Positions 1 through 8,976 are shown, counted from the stretch's first letter. The stretch is DNA of 64,000 nucleotides from Xanthomarina arctica (GCF_014638915.1 NZ_BMFQ01000001.1:434001-498000); one strand, 5' to 3'. The notes: generated from the sequence alone by a model not told the origin. Made by a program: numbers and translations.

Positions 1-95
1 TCAATGAACATGTTAGCCTACACCAGCAAGTTATTGTAAAGGTCTTGGAAGTAGATGTGGCTCGAAAACGTATTCAATTAAAACTTCATAAGTAA
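1..95 (+). CDS. C-terminal end of an S1-domain protein, probably Tex
   Basis: The reading frame is open from base 3 and ends at TAA 93-95, giving 30 residues that read as the last strands of an S1 RNA-binding domain (a V-x-V-L-E-V-D segment, then R-K-R-I-Q-L-K-L). Ending a few residues after that last strand is typical of the transcription accessory protein Tex, which carries a C-terminal S1 domain. Too little is visible to exclude another S1 protein. The gene starts outside the window. Confidence 0.55.
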   Translation, partial: NEHVSLHQQVIVKVLEVDVARKRIQLKLHK

Positions 96-158
96 AAACA
101 GGATAATATTTAACCACAAAATGTGAATATAGTCTCACATATATCCGTAAAGTAGAAG

Positions 159-166
159 TACTTTTG
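159..166 (+). promoter_or_regulatory. Candidate -7 element (TACTTTTG) for the DMT transporter
   Basis: This is an exact match to the Bacteroidota -7 consensus TAnnTTTG, 33 bases before the ATG at 200. I see no TTG at the expected distance upstream, so it is a half-supported promoter. It also argues against the TTG start codon at 164, which would lie inside the element. Confidence 0.4.
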
Positions 167-199
167 CCGCTTCATTTAAAGTCACTAAATAGTTTTCAG

Positions 200-1099
200 A
201 TGAAAAAGGCAAGAATTGCATTAGTTATTGGAATAATCTGTATTTCTATATTCCCTATTTTGGTAAAGTTAAACCTGACTCCAGGTGTGATTTCGGCATT
301 TTATAGAATGTTGTTTTCATTGCTGTTGCTATTACCGTATGTTTTAATTAGCAGACAACTAAAAATTCCAAATTTAAAAACGGGACTTTTGGCTCTTCTT
401 TGCGGTGTTATTTTTGGGAGTGATGTAGCAGTTTGGAATATTGCCATCCAAGAATCTACAGCTACTCAAGCCTCATTGCTAACAAATTTATCTCCTGTTT
501 GGCTTGGTGTATTATCATTATTTTTTCTAAAAGACAAGCCAAAAACAAATTTCTGGATAGGAACAATTATAGCAGTTTTTGGGATGATGATGTTGGTTGG
601 TTTTACCGTTTTCAGAAATCTAGATTTTGATTTAGCTTTTAGCTTTGGAATTCTTTCTGGCGTTTTATATGCCATTTATATGTTGATTAGTAAAGAAGTT
701 TTAAAAACTATGAATGTACTTTCCTTTATGACTATCAGTTTAATTGGGTCGTCTGTTCATTTAGGCTTCGTAAGTTATGCTCTAGACGAACCCTTCACTG
801 GCTTTTCTAATACGGGTTGGTTTGTTTTAATTATCCAAGCAGTTGTTTGTCAGCTTTTGGCCTGGTTACTTATTAGTTATGCAACCAAACACATGCGAGC
901 TACCAGAGTTTCAGTTAGTTTATTAGGACAAGGAATTTTGGCTTCCATTTTTGCTTGGATATTTATAAATGAAACCATATCTCTGCAAATGGTTTTGGGT
1001 GGATTTATTTTACTTTTTGGGATACGAGTAACCTTCTATGAGAAACAAATTACATCTACTTTTAAAAACAAGTTGTTCAAAACAAAAAATGCGATCTGA
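200..1099 (+). CDS. DMT-superfamily (EamA) membrane transporter
   Basis: This is a 299-residue protein with about ten hydrophobic segments in two halves, the arrangement of EamA/DMT exporters that move small metabolites such as amino acids across the inner membrane. The first half carries a T-P-G-V-I-S-A-F-Y-R segment and the second a loop with T-R-V-S-V-S, both typical of the family. I chose ATG 200 (MKKARIAL) rather than an in-frame TTG at 164 because the added residues are polar and overlap a promoter-like element. The substrate cannot be told. The stop codon lies inside the downstream terminator stem. Confidence 0.88.
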   Translation: MKKARIALVIGIICISIFPILVKLNLTPGVISAFYRMLFSLLLLLPYVLISRQLKIPNLKTGLLALLCGVIFGSDVAVWNIAIQESTATQASLLTNLSPVWLGVLSLFFLKDKPKTNFWIGTIIAVFGMMMLVGFTVFRNLDFDLAFSFGILSGVLYAIYMLISKEVLKTMNVLSFMTISLIGSSVHLGFVSYALDEPFTGFSNTGWFVLIIQAVVCQLLAWLLISYATKHMRATRVSVSLLGQGILASIFAWIFINETISLQMVLGGFILLFGIRVTFYEKQITSTFKNKLFKTKNAI

Positions 1100-1118
1100 A
1101 TATTCCAGATCGCATTTT
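1086..1118. terminator. Bidirectional terminator between the DMT gene and ssb
   Basis: A 13-base arm AAAATGCGATCTG (1086-1098) is repeated inverted at 1106-1118 with a 7-base loop. A-rich and T-rich flanks make it work on both strands, as expected between convergent genes. The left arm contains the last codons of the DMT gene, so the stem overlaps coding sequence. Confidence 0.9.
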
Positions 1119-1136
1119 AATCGAGTTTTATAAATA

Positions 1137-1469
1137 CTATTTACCTAACATCAATAACTCGTTACATAAAATTTCGGTTGTATAATGTTTTTTACCATCT
1201 TTATCTTCCCAAGAGCGATTTGTTAATTTTCCTTCTACTGCAATTTCTTTTCCTTTGGTAATGTATTCTTCCACTATTTTTACCAAGCCTCCTTTTACAA
1301 TAATGTTGTGCCAGTAAGCACGCTCCACTTTTTGTCCATTTTTGTCTTTGTAACTATCGTCTGTAGCTAAAGAAAATTTAGCCATTTTGTTACCATCTTC
1401 AAAGTTAATAATTTCAGGATCTTGTCCTAATCTTCCAATCAACTGTACTTTGTTTCTAAGCGTTTTCAT
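1137..1469 (-). CDS. ssb: Single-stranded DNA-binding protein, short form
   Basis: This 110-residue protein is essentially one OB fold. It opens with N-K-V-Q-L-I-G-R-L-G-x-D-P-E and contains A-Y-W-H-N-I-I and V-E-G-K-L-T-N-R-S-W, all characteristic of SSB. It should bind ssDNA during replication, repair or recombination. It stops right after the OB fold at L-M-L-G-K, so the disordered linker and acidic D-D-D-x-P-F tail of full-length SSBs (the protein-interaction tip) are absent. That suggests a secondary SSB paralogue. It stands alone, convergent with the DMT gene. Confidence 0.93.
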   Translation of the reverse strand: MKTLRNKVQLIGRLGQDPEIINFEDGNKMAKFSLATDDSYKDKNGQKVERAYWHNIIVKGGLVKIVEEYITKGKEIAVEGKLTNRSWEDKDGKKHYTTEILCNELLMLGK

Positions 1470-1672
1470 AATTTTAAATTTTAAGGCCAGCCCAAAAGCA
1501 TGGCGGGTTAAACAGTTAATACTATTGAATATCGTTCGGTCAATTCAACGGTACAAAGATGCAACCACCTCCAAATGTTAGTCGGTTATTAACTATTTAA
1601 ATTCGTTTGTAAATATTTGTAGTCGTTTGTAAACGAATAATTATTCCTTATTAAGTCTTATCTTTACAGACA

Positions 1673-2317
1673 ATGAAAAGAATTTTAAGCTATATCTATC
1701 CTGTTGCAAAAAAGATTGAATCGGATAAAAACGGAACTCTTGAAATAACTTGGTTCAACGGAAAAAAGCATTTAAACTCAAAAAATGCCAACTATTCTTA
1801 TGGTTCGTTACAACGAATTTTAAAGTTTGGTTTAGAAAAAATAAACCTATCGAAAGTTAATTCGGTACTCCTTCTTGGACTTGGTGGTGGCAGTGTTATT
1901 GAAACCCTACGTAAAGATTTTAAATATCAAAAACACATTACAGCCATTGAAATCGATCAAGTGATTATCGATCTTGCTAAAGACGAATTTCAACTAAAAG
2001 CATATGAAAAATTAGAGATTATTTGCGATGATGCTTTTCATTTTGTAGAAACCCACAACCAAACTTTCGACTTAATTATTATCGATCTTTTTATAGATAC
2101 TCAAGTGCCAAAACAATTTCTTGAATTAGATTTCTGGGAATTTGTTTTAAAACGAAAATCTACTAATGGCATCATAATATTCAACGCGTCTTTAGAAAAA
2201 TCTCTAGGAAGTAAATTGGAATCTATTATTAGTTATTTAAAATCCCATGTATATAAAGTAGCGGTTTTTGAAAAAGTAAATCAAACAAACACCTTGGTTA
2301 TAGCAAGTGCCTTGTAG
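1673..2317 (+). CDS. Spermidine-synthase-like SAM-dependent methyltransferase
   Basis: This 214-residue protein has a class I Rossmann methyltransferase core. Motif I is L-G-L-G-G-G at 68-73, the acidic ribose-binding residues are A-I-E-I-D at 91-95, C-D-D-A-F at 118-122 is like the nucleotide-binding motif, and I-I-I-D-L-F lies around 135-140. The order and spacing match the spermidine synthase / fused-MFS methyltransferase family, but it is shorter than polyamine synthases (about 280 residues), so the polyamine reaction is not safe to assume. It sits 10 bases before the next ORF, possibly in one transcript with the GNAT gene. Confidence 0.75.
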   Translation: MKRILSYIYPVAKKIESDKNGTLEITWFNGKKHLNSKNANYSYGSLQRILKFGLEKINLSKVNSVLLLGLGGGSVIETLRKDFKYQKHITAIEIDQVIIDLAKDEFQLKAYEKLEIICDDAFHFVETHNQTFDLIIIDLFIDTQVPKQFLELDFWEFVLKRKSTNGIIIFNASLEKSLGSKLESIISYLKSHVYKVAVFEKVNQTNTLVIASAL

Positions 2318-2354
2318 GTATTTGTAAATGAATAATTTGTATCTTGCTTCTATT

Positions 2355-2885
2355 ATGAAATTCCATATTGAAACCGAAAGACTGATCCTTAGAGACTTAA
2401 GAAAAACCGACCTAGAAGGTATGTTTGAACTAGATTCAGATCCCGAAGTCCATAAATATTTAGGGAATAACCCCGTGAAAGCAATTGAAGAATCTGAAAA
2501 AATTTTAGAAAGTGTTCTAACACAATATGAAGATCGAGGTATTGGCAGATTTGCTATTATAGAAAAATCTTCTGGAGACTTTGTAGGCTGGTCTGGAATA
2601 CGTTTAAATACGGAATATAGCATGAATGGCTTTACCAAATATTACGATGTAGGTTACAGACTTCTAAAACGTTTCTGGGGAAATGGCTACGCAACAGAAT
2701 CTGGCAAAGCTTCTGTGGAATACGCTTTTAAAACTATGAAACTTCCGGAGATATTTGCCACCACAGAAATAGGAAATGAGGCATCTCATCAAGCACTTTT
2801 AAAAATCGGATTACACTATGTGGAAGATTTTTATTCTGAACAAGAGCAATTAAATTTACGTTGGTATAAAATGGAAAGCCCATAA
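2355..2885 (+). CDS. GNAT-family N-acetyltransferase (RimJ/RimL type)
   Basis: This 176-residue protein begins with the hallmark E-T-E-R-L-I-L-R-D-L of the RimJ/RimL branch of GNAT acetyltransferases. It has G-Y-R-L-L-K-R-F-W-G-N-G-Y-A-T-E near residues 105-120, which is the acetyl-CoA pyrophosphate loop (R-x-x-G-x-G/A region), and a later N-E-A-S segment that ends the fold. An in-frame ATG at 2328 would add nine residues; I chose 2355 because the family normally starts just before the E-T-E-R motif. The acceptor is unknown (protein N-terminus, small amine or antibiotic). Confidence 0.85.
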   Translation: MKFHIETERLILRDLRKTDLEGMFELDSDPEVHKYLGNNPVKAIEESEKILESVLTQYEDRGIGRFAIIEKSSGDFVGWSGIRLNTEYSMNGFTKYYDVGYRLLKRFWGNGYATESGKASVEYAFKTMKLPEIFATTEIGNEASHQALLKIGLHYVEDFYSEQEQLNLRWYKMESP

Positions 2886-2905
2886 TGGGCATTAATTAAA
2901 AAACT

Positions 2906-3256
2906 ATGCAAAAACAATGTCCAGAATGCGGTGATAAAATTGTAGGCAGAATTGATAAAAAATTCTGTAGCGATGCTTGTAGAAACTCTTTTAATAATAG
3001 CGTAAATAAAGACAGTAAAAACCTGATTAGAAATACCAATAACCGATTAAGAAAAAATTACCGAATTTTAGAAGATCTCAATCCAGATCAAAAAACCAAA
3101 ACATCCAGAGCCAAACTGATAGAGAAAGGATTTGATTTCAATTATTTTACTAGCATTTATACTACTAAGGCAGGAACTATTTATTACTTTGTTTACGACC
3201 AAGGATATCTGCCACTAGAAGGTGAATTTTATGCACTAGTAAAGCGTGAGAGTTAA
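2906..3256 (+). CDS. Small zinc-ribbon-like protein of unknown function
   Basis: This 116-residue protein has an N-terminal metal-binding motif C-P-E-C-G at 5-9 followed by C-S-D-A-C at 21-25, which looks like a treble-clef or zinc-ribbon knuckle. A basic, Asn-rich helix follows, then a small hydrophobic C-terminal domain with aromatic residues. The start is ATG, 20 bases after the GNAT gene, so the two may be cotranscribed. I recognise the Zn-finger type but no function. A nucleic-acid or protein-binding role is an inference only. Confidence 0.7.
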   Translation: MQKQCPECGDKIVGRIDKKFCSDACRNSFNNSVNKDSKNLIRNTNNRLRKNYRILEDLNPDQKTKTSRAKLIEKGFDFNYFTSIYTTKAGTIYYFVYDQGYLPLEGEFYALVKRES

Positions 3257-3303
3257 AAAAGCATCTATGTTTACACAGCACAGACACTATAAAACTGTGA
3301 TTA

Positions 3304-3756
3304 CTAGTTTAAAATTTCGAAAGATTTTAAGGAGATATATCTGCCTTTCAATTGAATCTCCACAACAAATTCGGCTATGGTTTTTTCCTTAAAGTCTTTA
3401 AATAGCTTTTGCTTAAAGGCGATAACGGTAAAATGTATAGGGCATGGATTTTCATCCCCACATTTTGATAAACCTAAAAAACACTGATTAAATTTCTCGG
3501 AACCATCAATTTCTAACAAAACATCCCAGACAGTTTTTTCTTTATTTTCATCACTTAGATAAAAACCGCCATAAGGCCCTTTAGTAGAAGTAACAAGGTT
3601 ACTCTTATTTAATTTTTGCAATAATTTGGCCAGAAAAGGTTGAGGCACTTCTAATTCTTCAGAAATAATTTTTACTCCAATTTTATGTTCTTCATCGGAA
3701 CACATTCCTAAATATAAGATGGATCTGATAGCGTATTGACAAGCATTTGATAACAC
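3304..3756 (-). CDS. Rrf2-family transcriptional regulator with Fe-S-type cysteines
   Basis: The N-terminal winged helix opens L-S-N-A-C-Q-Y-A-I-R, as in Rrf2 proteins, and has the recognition segment V-P-Q-P-F-L-A-K-L-L and wing T-K-G-P-Y-G-G-F. Near residues 92-106 a cysteine cluster (C-F-L-G, then K-C-G, then P-C-P-I-H) matches the three-cysteine Fe-S ligand set of IscR/NsrR-like members, so redox or nitric-oxide sensing is plausible. I chose GTG 3756 (150 residues) because Rrf2 proteins begin two or three residues before the S-x-x-C motif. TTG at 3771 would add five residues. A CAAAGATA sequence at 3769-3776 is an exact reverse-strand match to the -7 consensus. Confidence 0.88.
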   Translation of the reverse strand: MLSNACQYAIRSILYLGMCSDEEHKIGVKIISEELEVPQPFLAKLLQKLNKSNLVTSTKGPYGGFYLSDENKEKTVWDVLLEIDGSEKFNQCFLGLSKCGDENPCPIHFTVIAFKQKLFKDFKEKTIAEFVVEIQLKGRYISLKSFEILN

Positions 3757-3988
3757 AGTAATTTTTTTCAAAGATATGCAAAAAAGATGTTTTAGTCTGA
3801 TTTTACCTTAGATGATCTCAATATAAGATTTATAACCTAACTTTAAAATCTGATAAACGATAAATTTTTATTTCTAATAAATTATACGAGTTGAATTTAA
3901 ACATAGAAATAAGCTGCTTAAATAAAGCCGTTATTTACAAGGAAGTAGAAAAGAAAGATGGCTATTTTAATGTAGATACTTATAGATA

Positions 3989-4456
3989 TTACTTCCAATC
4001 ATGACCTTTTAAATTCATGGCAACTTTTAAAATATCTTTCTGACTGATTTGCCCTACCAATTTTCCATTTTCAACAATTGGAAACCGTCTTCTTTTAGAT
4101 TCTAAAAATTTATTAGCGGCATCTAGAACATTCATATTTCCATCAATGGTTTCGACATCTTTAATCATGCGTTTTTCAACATTATCATTTTCCATTGGCA
4201 TATTGTAATATCTACTTTCACTAATTTGTTTTAAACAATCTCCTTCGGAAATAACACCAACCAATTCGTAGTTTTCGTTAACAACTGGTCCACCAGAAAT
4301 TTTATTTTTAATAAGAATATCTATAACCTGTTCAATAGATTGATCTGGCTTAAAGGTTATTAAGTCTTTGCACATGACATCGCTTACCTTAAAAGGAAAT
4401 TCTTCCGATGAATTTGGTTGTTGCTTTCTAGCACCTTGAAAACTCTTTATACCCAT
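3989..4456 (-). CDS. Tandem CBS-domain protein
   Basis: This 155-residue protein is built of two CBS domains, about 25-80 and 95-150. The first has D-V-M-C-K-D-L-I-T-F ... G-G-P-V-V-N-E-N and V-G-V-I-S-E-G-D; the second has R-R-R-F-P-I-V-E-N-G-K-L-V-G-Q-I-S. Paired CBS domains bind adenine nucleotides and act as energy or ligand sensors, usually attached to or partnering an enzyme. Here no catalytic domain is fused, so the target is unknown. Confidence 0.9.
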   Translation of the reverse strand: MGIKSFQGARKQQPNSSEEFPFKVSDVMCKDLITFKPDQSIEQVIDILIKNKISGGPVVNENYELVGVISEGDCLKQISESRYYNMPMENDNVEKRMIKDVETIDGNMNVLDAANKFLESKRRRFPIVENGKLVGQISQKDILKVAMNLKGHDWK

Positions 4457-4570
4457 GACTATTTAATTTAGAATTAATCTTAAATATAACAAAATTAGAC
4501 GAGTTTTCCTAACTAGGCTTTAGCTGAGAATAATTTCTTATTTTTATAGAAACTAACTAACCTCTATACC

Positions 4571-6889
4571 ATGTTTAAAAAAGGAATTTCCTTAGCACTT
4601 ATTATTATAGCTATTTACTGGAGTTTTTCGGCATTACTACCTAGTAAAATATCGACTATAGATGCTCCAGACAATTCATTTTCTACCCAAAGAGCCTTAG
4701 TTCATTTAGAAGAAATTTCTAAAAACCCTCATTACGTTGGTAGTCCAGATCATGAAAGGGTTAGAAACTATTTAGTAAATGCTTTACAAGATTTGGGCTT
4801 AGAAACCGAAATTCAAGAAGATTATATTCTAACAGATTGGGGAACCATTACAAAACCAAAAAATATTTTAGCCAGAATTAAAGGGTCTGATAATTCAAAA
4901 GCCCTGATGCTACTATCCCATTATGATAGTAAATCGCATGCATCTTTAGGAGCCAGCGATGCCGGCTCTGGAGTGGTCACTATTCTAGAAGGTTTAAGAG
5001 CCTATTTACACGAAAACCTGCCTGACGGACAGGTAGGCAAAACACCGAAAAATGATATTATTATTTTGTTTTCTGATGCCGAAGAATTAGGTTTAAATGG
5101 CGCCTCATTGTTTGTAAATAAGCATCCTTGGGCACAAGACATTGGCTTGGTATTAAATTTTGAAGCTCGTGGAAGTGGTGGCCCAAGCTATATGTTAATG
5201 GAAACTAATGGTGGAAATCATAATTTAATTTCTGGTTTTAAAGAAGCCAATCCAGATTATCCTGTGGCTAATTCTTTGGCTTATAGTGTTTATAAAAAAT
5301 TACCAAACGATACAGATTTAACCCGTTTTAGAGAAGACGGAAATATTGATGGATTTAACTTTGCTTTTATTGATGACCACTTCGATTACCACACGTCTTT
5401 AGATACATATGATCGATTAGATAGAAATACTCTAGAACATCAAGGGAGTTATTTAATGCCTTTGTTAAACTATTTTTCGGATGCAAACCTCAACAATTTA
5501 AAAAGTGATGAGGATGTTATTTATTTTAACGTGCCTTTATTTAAAACCGTTAGCTACCCTTTTTCATGGATTATTCCTATGCTTATCTTGGCTATTGTAA
5601 TTTTTATGGGGCTAATTTTTTATGGTTTAAGTAAAAGAACATTAAACTCCAAACAGATTGGAAAAGGAGCACTCATATTTCTAGAAGTTTTAATAATAAA
5701 TGGTGCTATTGGATTTTTTGGATGGAAATTATTATTGGTTATATATCCGCAATATTCCGAAATCCTACAAGGATTCACATACAATGGGCATGCCTATATT
5801 TGGGCTTTTTCCTTACTATCCATGGGAATTTGCTTTTGGTTTTATCACAAAATATACAAGCCAGAAAACACAGCTAGTTTACTAATCGCTCCAATCTTTA
5901 TTTGGCTACTAATTTGTGCCATTATTGCTTGGCAACTTGAAGGAGCAAGCTTTTTCGTCATCCCAGTTTTTTTCGCATTAATTAGTCTGTTTGTTTTGGT
6001 AAGACAAAAGCAGCCTAATCTTATTTTACTAACACTATTAGCATTTCCAGCTTTAACCATCCTATCGCCTTTTATTCAAATGTTTCCAGTTGGTTTGGGT
6101 TTAAAACTGCTACTAGCTTCAACCATTTTAGTCACATTAATTTTTGGTTTATTAATAGCGGTTCTTGGGTTTTTTAAGTATAAAAACAGATGGTCATATC
6201 TCTTATTTATAAGTGCGATTGGAATATTTATTTTTGCTCATTTAAATTCAGCTTTTAATGAAGAACATCCAAAACCAAATAGCTTGGTTTATTATTTAGA
6301 CACAGACATCGATGATGCTGTTTGGGCAAGCTATGACAATATATTAGATCCTTGGACTAAAGCATATGTTTCAGAATCTCCAGATACAGAGCATGCTATT
6401 TCAAAAACCACCTTTGGAAGCAAATACAACACCAGTTTCAATTTTAGTAAAAAAGCCAATATAAAACCTATAAAACAACCATTTATAGATATCCAAAAAG
6501 ATACTATTATTGGTGAAGAAAGACATATAAAATTATTTATTTCACCGCAACGTTTGGTTAACAGAATGGATATTTATGCCGATTCCTTAAATGTATTCAC
6601 ATCTTTCAATGTGAATGGTTTAGAGATTGAAAAAGATGAAAGTGGGTTCGTGTTTCATAATAGGGATTTTAACCGATTATTTGAATATTATGTGGTTGAT
6701 GATAAATTCTTGGAACTTGAATTTACAGTTCCTAAAAACCAAAAAACAAGCGTAATCTATTATGAGAATTCATTCAATTTGCTTGACAACCCATTATTTG
6801 ATGTTCCTGAAAGACCAAAAAACATGATTCCAAAACCTTTTGTTGTAAACGATGCCGTGATGCTTAAAAAAACAATCATTCTAGATTAA
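4571..6889 (+). CDS. Membrane-bound M28-family zinc peptidase
   Basis: This 772-residue protein has an N-terminal membrane anchor at 5-24, then an M28 aminopeptidase domain. S-H-Y-D-S at 116-120 carries the first zinc ligand H117. G-A-S-D-A-G-S-G at 127-134 carries bridging D130. S-D-A-E-E at 168-172 carries the catalytic Glu and a zinc-ligand Glu. A further His lies in D-D-H-F-D-Y-H. The C-terminal half (about 330-560) has eight or so membrane helices followed by a soluble tail, the layout of vacuolar membrane protease / FXNA-like M28 enzymes. The active site probably faces the periplasm. A short palindrome-encoded insertion separates the two metal motifs (see 5017-5037). Confidence 0.88.
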   Translation: MFKKGISLALIIIAIYWSFSALLPSKISTIDAPDNSFSTQRALVHLEEISKNPHYVGSPDHERVRNYLVNALQDLGLETEIQEDYILTDWGTITKPKNILARIKGSDNSKALMLLSHYDSKSHASLGASDAGSGVVTILEGLRAYLHENLPDGQVGKTPKNDIIILFSDAEELGLNGASLFVNKHPWAQDIGLVLNFEARGSGGPSYMLMETNGGNHNLISGFKEANPDYPVANSLAYSVYKKLPNDTDLTRFREDGNIDGFNFAFIDDHFDYHTSLDTYDRLDRNTLEHQGSYLMPLLNYFSDANLNNLKSDEDVIYFNVPLFKTVSYPFSWIIPMLILAIVIFMGLIFYGLSKRTLNSKQIGKGALIFLEVLIINGAIGFFGWKLLLVIYPQYSEILQGFTYNGHAYIWAFSLLSMGICFWFYHKIYKPENTASLLIAPIFIWLLICAIIAWQLEGASFFVIPVFFALISLFVLVRQKQPNLILLTLLAFPALTILSPFIQMFPVGLGLKLLLASTILVTLIFGLLIAVLGFFKYKNRWSYLLFISAIGIFIFAHLNSAFNEEHPKPNSLVYYLDTDIDDAVWASYDNILDPWTKAYVSESPDTEHAISKTTFGSKYNTSFNFSKKANIKPIKQPFIDIQKDTIIGEERHIKLFISPQRLVNRMDIYADSLNVFTSFNVNGLEIEKDESGFVFHNRDFNRLFEYYVVDDKFLELEFTVPKNQKTSVIYYENSFNLLDNPLFDVPERPKNMIPKPFVVNDAVMLKKTIILD
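5017..5037. repeat. Small palindrome inserted in frame in the M28 peptidase gene
   Basis: CCTGCCTG at 5017-5024 faces CAGGTAGG at 5030-5037 around a 5-base loop, an imperfect 8-bp inverted repeat with one G-T mismatch. It encodes a P-D-G-Q-V-G segment lying between two conserved metal-binding motifs. Its base composition is much richer in G+C than the surrounding gene, which suggests a small mobile palindrome tolerated inside the reading frame. Confidence 0.6.
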
Positions 6890-6940
6890 TGACTTTTATT
6901 AATTCTTAACAGATCTTAAACAAAAGTTTATTTTAAAACA

Positions 6941-6972
6941 AAAAACCACCTCAGTTTGAGGTGGTTTTTTTT
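6941..6972. terminator. Bidirectional terminator between the M28 and GEVED genes
   Basis: CCACCTCA (6946-6953) pairs with TGAGGTGG (6957-6964) around a 3-base loop. Five A residues precede it and eight T residues follow it. It lies between two convergent genes and should stop transcription from both sides. Confidence 0.93.
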
Positions 6973-7003
6973 ATTATAAAGAATATTATTCAATAAACTT
7001 TAT

Positions 7004-8665
7004 TTACTTTTTAATCAATCTGTATGTGTGCACTTCTCCCGCATGTTTAAGCGTTACAAGATACATTCCGGAGGTCAAGGCATCATTTACAGAGACAGTT
7101 AATTTATTGTTATTTACAACCAAAGTATTATTAAAGATCTGTCTACCTGCCAAATCTACAATCCTCACTTCTATGTTCTCCCCATTTAATTTTGGTGCAT
7201 TAACATAGAATGTATTACCATTCAATGGATTTGGAAACAAACTAGTACCTGCTAACAAATTATTCTCATCAATACTTGTAGTTGCATCCGAGACTTCAAC
7301 GGTATAATCTTCAGCCTGACCATAACCTGTTATATTACAAGGCGCAGCTACAACATTAAATCTCTTCATAACTCGCATGGTAGTATTTCCCATTATTGCG
7401 GAGGTAGGAACCGTAATAGAACCTATAGATGAGACACCGTCTTCTCCGGTTGAGCTAAAAATATCAGGAAGCAAATACATCTCATTAGAACCTGTGGCAT
7501 TATCAAAAACACCATCTTGATTCCAGTCAATGTATGCAACAATTTTTGTGGTAAAAGCACCATCCGTATTCCCTTTTATTTCAATCGGGTAGGCCTCACC
7601 AAGATTTACAGAAGCAATTTGAGCCGTAAAGTCTTCTAAAGGAGCTCCACCAGTTGCTGCACTTGTAGTATTCTCTATACCAGCAAAATTTACATAAGTA
7701 ATTGGCTCAACACCACTAGGAAAAAGCACATCACAATATTCAACTTCTGTAGTAGTAAAAGTTGCTACTCCAGAAATTGCAGTCTCTGATGAGTTTGTAC
7801 AAGTTGAAGAAAATCTCCATTCTACCAAATCTCCAACCTGTGCAGGAGCCGTTGCAGAATATGCCAAAACCTCAACTGTAGGGGCACCTTCATCTACCCA
7901 ACCAGCACCATTAGTATTGGATTGCCATTGAAAAGACATTCCGGCATTTACAGTATAACCTTGAGCTGATACGGTATAAGAAGTACCAGGACCGCCCATT
8001 GTTGGATTAACTAATGCTATTCCAGCGTCAGGCATTCCAGCGCAAGAAGCAATGGCATCGCAATTTCCAAAAAAGGACATAACTCCATCGGCTGCCTGAT
8101 CAAATCCATCAATTGGATCTGAACCAGGAACCCAGATTCCATTTGCCAAGAAATAAGATTCATTAGGCGTATTAAGCGCAGTAACCACTTCCATATAAGA
8201 ACTGGCGCCACTGTATTCTATGGTTACACCAACCCAAGAAATACTTTCCGTGGCACTACCTACTAGCGTATAAGGAACAGCTAAGTCTGTACTTACCTGC
8301 ATTAAATCAAAACCAAATGCAGTTCCCACATTTGTAATAGACGTTGGTGCCTGCACAGCAGTAGAACCTAATTCTAGGCCGGGTCCATTTCCAGAAGCAG
8401 AGTTTTTATAAAAATAAAATTGTACTCCAGTTACTGGAACACCAGGGGTAACCAATACATTAAACTGAATGGTGTTTAATGTAAAGGCAGTATCGGCATC
8501 TATGACCAAATCGTTCGCAAATATTAATAATTGCAGATTTCCATAACCATCCTCCACCTCTGCACCACCAAGGGTTTCTTGAGAACAAGCCGTTTGTGCA
8601 TAGCCAGAGTTCCACATAAATGTGGCTACTAAGGCTGTAAAAAATAACAAAGTAATTTTTTTCAT
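7004..8665 (-). CDS. Secreted GEVED-domain protein with T9SS sorting tail
   Basis: This 553-residue protein starts with a Sec signal peptide ending near A-Q at 23-24. The middle is Ig-like and Gly/Ala/Thr-rich. Around 320-455 lies a GEVED domain, recognisable from A-Y-I-D-W-N-Q-D-G-V-F and G-Y-G-Q-A-E-D-Y-T-V-E-V. The last 75 residues form a type A T9SS sorting domain: L-F-P-N-P-L near its start, V-D-L-A-G-R-Q, G-M-Y-L-V-T-L and a basic end. It should cross the outer membrane by T9SS and be anchored or released at the surface. The ligand is unknown; a calcium-binding or adhesive role is an inference. Confidence 0.87.
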   Translation of the reverse strand: MKKITLLFFTALVATFMWNSGYAQTACSQETLGGAEVEDGYGNLQLLIFANDLVIDADTAFTLNTIQFNVLVTPGVPVTGVQFYFYKNSASGNGPGLELGSTAVQAPTSITNVGTAFGFDLMQVSTDLAVPYTLVGSATESISWVGVTIEYSGASSYMEVVTALNTPNESYFLANGIWVPGSDPIDGFDQAADGVMSFFGNCDAIASCAGMPDAGIALVNPTMGGPGTSYTVSAQGYTVNAGMSFQWQSNTNGAGWVDEGAPTVEVLAYSATAPAQVGDLVEWRFSSTCTNSSETAISGVATFTTTEVEYCDVLFPSGVEPITYVNFAGIENTTSAATGGAPLEDFTAQIASVNLGEAYPIEIKGNTDGAFTTKIVAYIDWNQDGVFDNATGSNEMYLLPDIFSSTGEDGVSSIGSITVPTSAIMGNTTMRVMKRFNVVAAPCNITGYGQAEDYTVEVSDATTSIDENNLLAGTSLFPNPLNGNTFYVNAPKLNGENIEVRIVDLAGRQIFNNTLVVNNNKLTVSVNDALTSGMYLVTLKHAGEVHTYRLIKK

Positions 8666-8976
8666 AATAAATACGTTTTAGATTAATTTATAATTGTTAA
8701 AAAAAATCCCAATCAGATTCTTTATTTAAAAATACTTACAAAAATGAATCATCTATAGTATTGGGAATAATCTAATGAAATTAACAAATATTTAGGAATA
8801 AACCAAGGTATATTTCAAATAATACAAAATTACTTTGAAGATAATTAACTCAACAAAAACGGCACCAATTAACAGGTACTTCTTAGGCATAATTGAGGAA
8901 ATATTGACAAGCAACCTTCCTTTATAAATCCATATCCATAAAAGAGTCTGATGCATGAACTTCGAACTTAAAAACA
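8666..8976. other. Intergenic region upstream of the GEVED gene
   Basis: This AT-rich stretch lies upstream of the GEVED gene and downstream of the M13 gene on the minus strand. I see no exact -7 consensus and no convincing gene. The one open frame here needs a TTG start inside the neighbouring terminator stem. Confidence 0.5.

Noticed and set aside
2237-2638. 133-residue ORF antisense to the methyltransferase and GNAT genes
   Set aside because: It lies across two well-supported genes on the other strand and has no protein-like features.
3864-4004. Short open frame (about 46 codons) on the plus strand ending in Y-R-Y-Y-F-Q-S
   Set aside because: It has no ATG (only TTG 3891), overlaps the 3' end of the CBS gene and resembles nothing I know; it may be a decayed gene end but cannot be supported.
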